Source: SLJN01 sp964505385 (GTDB lineage: Bacteria > Bacteroidota > Rhodothermia > Balneolales > Natronogracilivirgulaceae). From it: a stretch of DNA of 9,092 nt. Each line of letters opens with the position of its first letter. The first letter of the stretch is position 1. A model generated the notes under the pieces. The model was not told where the DNA came from. It made no database searches and saw only the letters and a program-made list of their open reading frames with translations. The DNA lies in assembly GCA_964505385.1 (NCBI GenBank), contig CAZDIA010000078.1:1-9092 (forward strand). The letters are read 5' to 3'. A program made the position numbers and the translations under genes. This document shows, in pieces, positions 1 through 6,800 of the stretch.

Positions 1-98
1 AGAACAGCCAAAGAATTCATCCTCAAATTATTTTTTCTCTGTATTTCTTTTCGGATATTTGACGTAATCTTTAATCACAGGTTCTCAGTTACAAAATT
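1..98 (+). promoter_or_regulatory. AT-rich leader of the dehydrogenase gene, possible promoter
   Basis: This short stretch runs from the window edge to the first codon of the dehydrogenase. No purine-rich Shine-Dalgarno sequence lies at normal spacing before the ATG at 99; the preceding bases are A/T-rich, as is common in Bacteroidota-type genomes. GATATTTG at 54-61 matches 7 of 8 positions of the Bacteroidota -7 box (TAnnTTTG). It would give a leader of about 30 nt, but I see no convincing -33 element upstream. The promoter call is therefore weak. No hairpin or riboswitch-like structure was seen. Confidence 0.2.
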
Positions 99-2975
99 AT
101 GTCACTTCGAGTTTATACCGACGAGCTTACCCGTCGTCTTTATGCCAATGATGCTTCTATTTATGAAGAAATTCCCCAAGGGGTCTGTTTTCCGAAATCA
201 GAAGAGGACCTCAGGCGTCTTATTACGCAGGCTAATGAGGAAGATTTCAGCCTGACCGCAAGAGCCGGCGGCACCAGTATTCCCGGGCAGGCTACCGGTA
301 GTGGCGTGATCATGGATGTTTCGAGGCATATGACATCTATCAAAGATATTGATCCGGAAAACCGAAGCGCCACGGTGCAGCCCGGAGTGATTCGCGATCA
401 GCTTAACCGCGAAGCTGCAAAACACGATTTGTTTTTCGGTCCGGATACCTCCACCACGAACCGGTGTATGATCGGCGGGATGATCGGTAATAATTCAGCC
501 GGGTCATTTTCCATCAAATATAAAACCACGCGGCAGCACGTAAAATCAATGGATGTGGTGTTGAGTGATGGTTCAACCGCTACTCTTGGCCCCCTTACAG
601 CAGAACAGCTCAAAGATAAGCGTAAACAGCGCGATTTCGAAGGTGATATCTACCGCAGGATGGTCGATTTGCTTTGCAACCACAAAGATGAGATTCTGGA
701 ATCGTATCCCCATCCGGATATCATCCGCCGAAATACGGGTTACGCGCTCGATATGCTCTGTCAGATGGATCCTATCACCAAAGGCGGACGACCGTTTAAC
801 CTGTGCGAATTGATTTGCGGCAGCGAAGGCACCCTTGCGCTCATCTCAGAAGCTACACTGAATCTTGAGCCGGTTCATCCGGAGAAAATTTTATTCATCC
901 CGCAATTTGAATCGCTTGATGAAGCGCTCGAAGCCACCGTGGAAGCCGTTAAATACGACCCCTCAGCCGTTGAACTTGTTGATGATGTCATTCTCGGCGC
1001 TACGGAAGGAAATGTGCAGCAACGGAAGAACCGGTTCTTTCTGGAAGGCAAGCCCAAATGTCTGCTTGTCATTGAGTTTGAAGGAGAAGACCCTGATCAA
1101 CTTCTTGATCGCGCCGAATCTCTGAAACAGGCGCTCCTGAAACAGAAAAAAGGATATGCGTACCCTGTGTTTACCGATCCGGAAAAAATGAACAGCGTCT
1201 GGGAGTTGCGAAAAGCGGGACTCGGACTGCTCATGGGGCTCACCAACGAAACCAAAGCGCCGGAATTTGTGGAGGATACGGCTGTCCGCGTACAGGATCT
1301 TCCTGATTATATACGTGATTTCAGAAAAATAGTCGACAAATATGAGGTGGATTGCGTCTATTATGCCCACGCTTCTGTCGGCGAATTGCACTTGCGTCCG
1401 CTGCTGAACCTGAAAACCCGCAAAGGGCTCGAGAGCATGATGGCCATGGCCGGTGAAGTGGCTGATCTTGTTAAAACCTACCGTGGTTCATTCTCCGGTG
1501 AACACGGCGACGGACGCGTCCGCTCACCCAATATCGACAGAGTGCTCGGCAAAAAAATGATGTCTTTGCTTGAAAAGGTTAAGCAGATCTGGGATCCTCA
1601 CAACCGCTTAAATCCGGGAAAAATTGTAGATCCAAAACCTATTGATGCTGACCTGCGATTTCATCCCGACCGGGAATCGCCTGATGTGCCGACTGCTTTT
1701 CATTGGCGTAAAGAGGGCGGCTTCGCGGAGGCAATGGAATTGTGCAACGGTGCCGGTGCTTGCCGCAAAAAAGCCGAAAGCGGTGGCACCATGTGCCCAT
1801 CCTATATGGCTACGCTTGATGAAAAAGACTCAACCCGGGGCCGCGCTAATGTTTTTCGGCAGATATTTACCGGCAGGCAGCTCGAAGCGTTCAACTCTGA
1901 AGAAATCAAACAGGCGCTTAAACTTTGCCTGAGCTGCAAGGCGTGCAAAACCGAGTGCCCCGCCAATGTGGATATGGCAAAACTAAAGGCAGAATTTCTT
2001 AACGGCTGGCATCAACGGAATGGCAAAACTCTCGCTGACCTGTTCTTTGGGCGGCCGGACGGGTATCTGCCTCTTGGTTCGATATTTCCAAAGCTCGGCA
2101 ATGCTATGAGCAACACCAAAGTGTTTAAGGAGCTGCTCTATCAAATAATTGGTTTTGATAAACGGCGCCCGGTTCCGGGTTTTTCAGATCAGCCCTTTAA
2201 AAAGTGGTATCGTGCCCATCGCAAGTATGTTGGCACAACATTGACCGACAAGCCCCGTGTCGTACTGCTGGTTGATTATTTTACTAACTACAATGAACCG
2301 GAGGTTGCCAGACACGCCCTCGATGTGCTTGAAAACCTGGGATATTCTGTAATCTGCATCGGACCTCTTAACAGTGGACGTACACAGCTCTCACGTGGTC
2401 TGGTGGATCAGGCAAAGAACACTACGCATCGTAATATTGAAAAGTTGTATCCTTACGCAGAGGAGGGAATTCCCATTATCGGTCTTGAACCTTCGGAGAT
2501 TCTCACTTTTCGGGATGAATCACTTGATCTGTGTGATGATGATAAGCTGGACCATGCTAATTTGATTTCCAACAACACTCTGATGTTTGAAGAGTTTATT
2601 GATCAGATATCAAAAATGGCATCATTTCCCGGTGATGTGGATATGGGCATCGTACACGTTCATGGACATTGCCACGCCAAGGCACAGGTGGGGTTGGAGC
2701 CAACGCTCAGAGCGTTGCAGTGGGCTGGCTATCAGCCGGTTTCCATGCCAACGGGGTGTTGCGGAATGGCCGGCTCTTTCGGATATGACAGTGATAACTA
2801 TGAGGTCTCAATGGAGATTGGCGAGCTGCAGCTTTTTCCTCTGCTTCGCCAAACAAGCAAAAACGAACCCGTTTGCGCACATGGCTTCTCCTGCCGCCAC
2901 CAAATTGCCGACGGCACCGATCGTAAATCGCTGCACCCCGCCGCTCTGATTAACCTTGCAATTGATTATAAGTGA
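99..2975 (+). CDS. FAD and Fe-S dependent D-2-hydroxyacid dehydrogenase (D-lactate / D-2-hydroxyglutarate type), four-domain fusion
   Basis: The 958-residue protein probably oxidises a D-2-hydroxyacid, passing electrons from FAD through Fe-S clusters to an acceptor such as quinone. Residues about 22-160 are an FAD-binding (PCMH/VAO) domain with RAGGTS at 55-60 and GGMIGNNSAG at 126-135. Residues about 260-512 are an FAD-oxidase C-terminal domain with HASVGELH (424-431), GEHGDGR (467-473) and NPGKI (505-509). H424, H431 and E468 resemble the metal-binding triad of D-2-hydroxyglutarate dehydrogenases (inferred). A ferredoxin-like part follows: C549-x5-C555-x10-C566-P, then canonical C610xxC613xxC616xxxC620P. 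The C-terminal CCG domain has HGHCHAKA (855-862) and CCG (887-889), ending in GFSCRHQIADGT. The matching motif in its first half (about 755-765) lacks CCG. Length and order fit E. coli YdiJ (about 1018 aa) and Pseudomonas Fe-S D-lactate dehydrogenases (about 940 aa); the sequence alone does not settle the substrate. No signal peptide or membrane segment is evident. The ATG at 99 precedes the FAD domain with normal spacing. It stops with TGA, with no clear terminator behind it. Confidence 0.9.
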   Translation: MSLRVYTDELTRRLYANDASIYEEIPQGVCFPKSEEDLRRLITQANEEDFSLTARAGGTSIPGQATGSGVIMDVSRHMTSIKDIDPENRSATVQPGVIRDQLNREAAKHDLFFGPDTSTTNRCMIGGMIGNNSAGSFSIKYKTTRQHVKSMDVVLSDGSTATLGPLTAEQLKDKRKQRDFEGDIYRRMVDLLCNHKDEILESYPHPDIIRRNTGYALDMLCQMDPITKGGRPFNLCELICGSEGTLALISEATLNLEPVHPEKILFIPQFESLDEALEATVEAVKYDPSAVELVDDVILGATEGNVQQRKNRFFLEGKPKCLLVIEFEGEDPDQLLDRAESLKQALLKQKKGYAYPVFTDPEKMNSVWELRKAGLGLLMGLTNETKAPEFVEDTAVRVQDLPDYIRDFRKIVDKYEVDCVYYAHASVGELHLRPLLNLKTRKGLESMMAMAGEVADLVKTYRGSFSGEHGDGRVRSPNIDRVLGKKMMSLLEKVKQIWDPHNRLNPGKIVDPKPIDADLRFHPDRESPDVPTAFHWRKEGGFAEAMELCNGAGACRKKAESGGTMCPSYMATLDEKDSTRGRANVFRQIFTGRQLEAFNSEEIKQALKLCLSCKACKTECPANVDMAKLKAEFLNGWHQRNGKTLADLFFGRPDGYLPLGSIFPKLGNAMSNTKVFKELLYQIIGFDKRRPVPGFSDQPFKKWYRAHRKYVGTTLTDKPRVVLLVDYFTNYNEPEVARHALDVLENLGYSVICIGPLNSGRTQLSRGLVDQAKNTTHRNIEKLYPYAEEGIPIIGLEPSEILTFRDESLDLCDDDKLDHANLISNNTLMFEEFIDQISKMASFPGDVDMGIVHVHGHCHAKAQVGLEPTLRALQWAGYQPVSMPTGCCGMAGSFGYDSDNYEVSMEIGELQLFPLLRQTSKNEPVCAHGFSCRHQIADGTDRKSLHPAALINLAIDYK

Positions 2976-2976
2976 T

Positions 2977-3020
2977 TTTAGGCACCGAGGCACCAAGGCA
3001 TCCAGGCACCAAGCAGAAGA
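2977..3020 (+). repeat. Left arm of a 44-bp inverted repeat, built of 8-bp units
   Basis: This segment begins 2 bp after the dehydrogenase stop codon. It contains four 8-bp units from 2980 to 3011: AGGCACCG, AGGCACCA, AGGCATCC and AGGCACCA. Compared by eye with the reverse complement of 3577-3620 it matches at 36 of 44 positions. The match continues beyond the periodic part into GCAGAAG, so it is not only shared low complexity. The arms enclose about 556 bp. Confidence 0.75.
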
Positions 3021-3030
3021 TCTCACCCCG

Positions 3031-3137
3031 TGTCATTCTGAACGAAGCGACAGCGGAGTGAAGAATCTCCCTGTATCGGGCTGCTCGCTTGCCATCAATA
3101 GTTTTTGGTTAATGAGTTGCTTATTGCCGGGAGATTC
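3031..3137 (+). repeat. REP-like palindromic element, first copy
   Basis: The element opens with TGTCATTCTGAACGAAGC (3031-3048), followed by GCGGAGTGAAGAATCTCCC (3053-3071). GAATCTCCC (3063-3071) pairs perfectly over 9 bp with GGGAGATTC at 3129-3137. The head resembles a motif I associate with dispersed intergenic repeats in Bacteroidota-related genomes (recollection, not checked). The 18-bp head matches the head of the next element at 14 positions. No transposase or coding sequence lies inside. Confidence 0.6.
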
Positions 3138-3150
3138 CTCCCATGAGGTG

Positions 3151-3168
3151 CAGCAAAGTGCGTTGCTG
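3151..3168. repeat. Small hairpin, 6-bp stem
   Basis: CAGCAA (3151-3156) and TTGCTG (3163-3168) form a perfect 6-bp stem around a 6-nt loop. It is followed by TTAATTGAAG rather than a T-tract, so it is not a convincing terminator for the upstream plus-strand gene. It may be a remnant of the surrounding repeats. Confidence 0.35.
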
Positions 3169-3252
3169 TTAATTGAAGAAGTAGTATCAGATGAAATTTA
3201 GCAGGTGGTTTGCGGTGCCAGTGACAGATGAGGTTGTTAAATTAGCACCTTT

Positions 3253-3462
3253 TGTCACCCCGACCGAAGCTGCGGGCTGTAACCCTCTCTTGTGCAATAA
3301 ATTATTACGCTGCGTAGTGGAGGGGTCTGCAATAGCAAGGATTATGCCATAGCAGTAATTGAGGTTTTAGCAGGTTTCTTGCTACACAGATCCCTCCGCT
3401 CCATCGCGAAGTTACTCAAAGCCCGTGACTGAAATCCGGGCGCGATTTCGGTCGGGATGACA
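3253..3462 (+). repeat. 210-bp palindromic element with nested inverted repeats (REP/MITE-like)
   Basis: The outer ends are TGTCACCCCGACCGAA (3253-3268) and TTCGGTCGGGATGACA (3447-3462). They are inverted copies matching at 15 of 16 positions, and the odd pair can form G-T. Inside, 3319-3339 (GGAGGGGTCTG...TAGCAAG) pairs imperfectly with 3378-3397 (CTTGCTA...AGATCCCTCC), leaving a loop of about 38 nt. The whole element could fold into a long cruciform or RNA hairpin. It has no coding capacity. A non-autonomous mobile element or a decayed REP doublet would both fit; no target-site duplication was identified. Confidence 0.65.
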
Positions 3463-3542
3463 GGTTATTGTTTAATAATGGTTTACACTATATCTATAAA
3501 AAATTCTTCGGATTGGAGTATTCTGTCACCTCATTAACAGTG

Positions 3543-3555
3543 CCGCCGAAGGCGG
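3543..3555. repeat. Short GC hairpin CCGCC-GAA-GGCGG
   Basis: A perfect 5-bp GC stem closes a GAA loop, a very stable small hairpin. It is followed by GAATATAAAC on the plus strand and preceded by AACAGTG, with no T-tract on either strand, so I do not call it a terminator. It sits just inside the right-hand inverted arm and probably belongs to the composite repeat. Confidence 0.4.
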
Positions 3556-3576
3556 GAATATAAACTCGGAATGATA

Positions 3577-3620
3577 GCTTCTGCTCGATGCCTTGATACC
3601 TTGATGCCTCGGTGCCTTTA
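3577..3620 (-). repeat. Right arm of the 44-bp inverted repeat
   Basis: Read on the minus strand this begins TAAAGGCACCGAGGCATC, mirroring the left arm beside the dehydrogenase stop codon (36 of 44 positions by eye). It continues through CGAGCAGAAG, the counterpart of CAAGCAGAAG at the end of the left arm. On its outer side it merges without a break into the 8-bp tandem array. Confidence 0.7.
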
Positions 3621-3671
3621 TGCCTCGATGCCTCGATGCCTCGATGCCTCGATGCCTCGATGATTCTATGC
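3584..3671 (+). repeat. 8-bp tandem repeat array (CTCGATGC), about 11 units
   Basis: Eleven consecutive 8-bp units can be read. The first five are degenerate: CTCGATGC, CTTGATAC, CTTGATGC, CTCGGTGC and CTTTATGC. They lead into a homogeneous block in which TGCCTCGA repeats exactly five times (3621-3660), then two degenerate units. The exact block suggests recent slippage expansion. The period is not a multiple of three and there is no reading frame across it. The units are the reverse complement of the family in the left arm (AGGCACCA type). Confidence 0.9.
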
Positions 3672-3707
3672 CTAAATAAACTTTGTTACAATTAATTAGT
3701 CCTCAAT

Positions 3708-3745
3708 ATTCGACAGCCCACTCGGAAGTGGACAGCCGAAGATCC
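3708..3745 (+). repeat. Hairpin-forming direct repeat, copy 1
   Basis: This 38-bp unit runs from ATTCGACAGCCC to AGCCGAAGATCC and recurs at 3792-3828. It folds as an outer TTCG/CGAA stem, an internal loop, and an inner CCACT/AGTGG stem closed by CGGA. Unit sequence and fold are both kept between copies while the stem bases differ. Confidence 0.7.
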
Positions 3746-3755
3746 CCTCCCCCAT

Positions 3756-3774
3756 CTCTGCGTTCTCTGTGGTT
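3756..3774 (+). repeat. CTCTGCG-type 9-bp doublet
   Basis: CTCTGCGTT and CTCTGTGGT stand in tandem, followed by a run of seven A. I recall similar doublets scattered in intergenic DNA of Bacteroidota and neighbouring phyla, but cannot confirm this here. It lies between the two copies of the hairpin repeat. Confidence 0.4.
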
Positions 3775-3791
3775 AAAAAAAGCCTTTATCA

Positions 3792-3828
3792 ATTCGACAG
3801 CCCACTTGGAGTGGGCAGCCGAAGATCC
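3792..3828 (+). repeat. Hairpin-forming direct repeat, copy 2
   Basis: Second copy of the unit at 3708-3745, 37 bp long. Its inner stem is CCCAC/GTGGG around TTGGA, while the outer TTCG/CGAA pairing is unchanged. The base pairs of the inner stem differ from copy 1 but remain paired. It lies directly beyond the T-tract of the minus-strand terminator, so transcripts that read through would carry the hairpin. Confidence 0.7.
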
Positions 3829-3830
3829 TC

Positions 3831-3867
3831 AAAAAAAAAGGGGGCCGGTCATTGACCGGCCCCCTTT
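3831..3867 (-). terminator. Rho-independent terminator of the giant surface-protein gene
   Basis: GGGGGCCGGTC (3840-3850) and GACCGGCCCCC (3854-3864) form a perfect 11-bp GC-rich stem with a 3-nt loop, extendable by AAA/TTT. On the minus strand the stem is followed at once by a nine-T tract (complement of 3831-3839). It begins about 32 nt after the TAA of the minus-strand gene. The T-tract lies only on the minus-strand side, so it chiefly serves that gene; on the plus strand just three T follow. Confidence 0.95.
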
Positions 3868-3898
3868 AATCGACTTTTGCGAGCTTATTTGCGAAAGA

Positions 3899-6800
3899 TT
3901 ATTTCACAAATGTCATCTGCTTGGTGATTACTTCTCCATCAGCCTGCAGTCGGTAGATGTAAACCCCGGAGGAAAGGTCTGAGCCATCGAAACTGACTTC
4001 ATGCTGGCCAGCATCAACGGTCTCATCTACCAGAGTTGCAACTTCCTGACCGAGAGAGTTGTACACCGTCAGTTGTACATCAGTTCTCTCAGGAAGCTGA
4101 TAGGAAATGTTGGTTGTCGGGTTAAACGGGTTAGGATAGTTCTGATCCAGTGCCAGTTCTTCCGGTACTTCCGGATCCTCCGGAGAATCGGTTACTTCAC
4201 CTCTTCTTACGAGGACACTGGACCTACTACCATCTGTTATATTGCTGCCATCAGTGCTAAGCGCTCTGTGATGTACCCGTACATCTTCGCCTACTTCAAC
4301 ACCAGCGGCCTCGAGTGTTGCATCAACATCTGCATAGTCGAGATCGACAGCGCGTGAAGTACCTGTGTTGGCAGCAAAAACAACGTTTTCAAAATCAGAG
4401 TCCGTAGCGAGCTCCCAGATGTAGACTACGCGGTCTTCATCAGGATCTTCAGACTCTGTCCAGGTCGCAGTGAAGTTTTGAGTATCGTCTCCTTCGAGAT
4501 CAACTCTTACGTCACTGGCTGGTGATTCGATTTCTGTTGCGGTTGGCGCTTCATTTGGTGTTTCGAGCATTTGTCCGCGAAGTTCACCGCCTGGATAGTT
4601 GGCAGTATGAATGTTCACGTAGAGCTCTCCAGCTTCCATTTTAGACACCACGTCTTCATCGAGTTCACTCACATCGAATGTGTTATCATCAGCGTGGAAT
4701 GTTCCACCCATGCCGTCATCGTCTGCGTCAACTTCAAGAGCAGTTACTATACCGCCTTCATTTCCGGCTGTAGCAGCATGAATATGGGCAGGACCAAAGT
4801 CGCCGATGTCTTCCAGTTCACTTGACAGGTTGCTGAATGAGCCTGAGATGGTGAGGTCGTCACCGTCAAGCATAGCATTCACGTGACCTGAAGCATCTGT
4901 GTAAACCGGTCCCTCGTCATGAGCTTGATGAATACCACTTAACTGAGTAGCGAACATTCCGTCTATTTCTCCATCAAGCGGATTGATAGCCTGATCGGAT
5001 GCTACAGCAATGTATGAAGTTTGATCTTCACCTGAAGCGAGTTCCATACCTTCCTGAGTTACATTTGGAACACCATTGATGAAGGAGTTTGGAATTCCAT
5101 CAAAATCATCAACGGGATCACCGGTAGTGTCAAAAGTACCGGCAAGGTTCCAGTCTTCTTCGCCTTCTTTGTTCTGAACGATTCTCAGTCGTTTGATGCC
5201 TTCATCGCCTGAAACCCGGCTTTGAAGCACCTGAGAAAGGAATCTTATGTTCGGATCTTCACCTGGTTGCTCGTCAAAATTGACAGAGAAATATACCGGT
5301 GCAACTACATTCAGGTTAAGTTCTTCATCACCTACGTGATCCGTAGTGAATGGTGAGAAGTCACTTGCAGCTTCAGGCTTTTGATCGTCAACAGATACTG
5401 TTGCGAACCGGGCCTGACCCAATGTACTTGGTGACTGAAGGATCAATCCTGAGTATCTCAGTTCACCTTCGTCATCTACCGTACCCATTGGCCACAGATA
5501 TCCATCCGCAACTACACCACCTGTTGCAGTAGCTATTTGACCGAATGCTCTGCGCATGGTTCCGTCCACGTAGCTGTCACGGGTTCCAAGTTGTACCGCA
5601 CTGCGTGTTGCACTTTCTAATCTTGGATCATTTGACGGACCTTCTTCGACAGAGTTATTTCTGCCTTCAAGGCCATCACCTACAGTCGGTGTAATATTGA
5701 GTATGTGGAGTGTATAATCACCTGTACTCAGTACACCGTTTCCAAGTACAAGGGAACCAAGGGTATTCAGTGTCAAGTCGCTTTGTGCTACAAGACCTGC
5801 GTTACCTTGCATCCTTACGTTATGGAATTGTGCGGCGTAGTGATTTCCGGTAGTATACACTTCACTTGCTTCTTCATCAGCAGCGAAGATTACCCGGCCT
5901 CTTAAGCCGTGAGTATCTGTTGCGTCTGCTTCAAATTCATCGCCTACACCAGCGAAGTGGTAGTCACCGGAAATATTGAGATCGGCAAAACCAAGCTGGA
6001 ACTGTGTCTGCTCGCCTTCACCTTCATCTTCATGAACCATGAAGTTTTCAGTGACCTCAATATTCAGATCCTTGGCATCACTTGCTGCTTCAGAATTGTA
6101 AGCAAAGAAGGAAGCAAGTGCATCCTCAGTGTCATCAGTACCTACGGTGAGCTCAGCGGTAGTGAACTTAGGCAGGTCATTGATTTCCTGAACGATTGAC
6201 GGCGGGCCTGTGCTTTCTACAGGATTTCCGGCATAATTCGGAATAAATGTACCTGTGCCGACAGTGGTATTGCTGAAGTTCACTTCAGTTGCAGCCGGGA
6301 TATAGGTGAGTGCTACACCTGCTTCACCATGTTGATGGAAACCTTCATCTCCTTCTACCGAAACTACTGCATAGTAATCATCATCACTGAAATATTCAGT
6401 ATCGATGAAAATCTCACCATCAGTATTCGTCACGTTTCCGGCAAAAGTAGCATCACCGGTTCCATCTGAATGGAAGTAAGGAATACCTTCTTCTATATCT
6501 TCTTCATCGACTTCAGCCCACTCTTGCGAGAAGTTACCGCCGATGTACAATTCAGAATCCCCGTCTCCAATATAGGAGTTTCCGGCAATCTGATCATAAT
6601 CGCCACCTACTGTGAATGATTCAGTGGTATTTACAGTGAAGTCGGGCTTACCAAATCTATAATCGTCTTCATTAACGAGTCCTTCAGCCCATTCCTGAGA
6701 GAAGTTTCCACTGATCTCTACCACAGTTTCACCATGGCCGATCTCTGAGTCACCACCTACCTGATGATAATCTCCACCTACAGTGAAGCTTTCAGTGGTC

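Larger units (their letters stand above)
2976..3898. other. Gene-free, repeat-dense spacer between convergent genes
   Basis: No reading frame here resembles a protein; the frames that exist run through repeats. The region lies 3' of both flanking genes, a typical place for REP/BIME-like elements because neither a promoter nor a coding sequence is disturbed. From left to right it holds an inverted-repeat arm, two related palindromic elements that begin TGTCA, a small GC hairpin, the second arm merging into an 8-bp tandem array, a duplicated hairpin unit, and the terminator of the minus-strand gene. About 3463-3540 is plain AT-rich sequence in which I see nothing. Confidence 0.8.

Noticed and set aside
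963..1391. 142-codon minus-strand frame inside the dehydrogenase gene
   Set aside because: It overlaps the conserved FAD-oxidase domain coding sequence, which is clearly the real product.
2956..3201. 81-codon plus-strand frame after the dehydrogenase
   Set aside because: It starts within the dehydrogenase 3' end and is built from the inverted arm and the first palindromic repeat; its translation resembles no protein.
3543..3555. Terminator for the plus-strand gene
   Set aside because: The stem is only 5 bp with no T-tract, and it lies more than 560 bp after the stop codon.
3584..3671. CRISPR array
   Set aside because: The 8-bp units are contiguous, with no spacers and no cas genes nearby; this is a simple tandem repeat.
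3683..3982. 99-codon plus-strand frame over the terminator
   Set aside because: It crosses both hairpin repeats, the terminator and the antisense of the sorting domain; an accident of composition.
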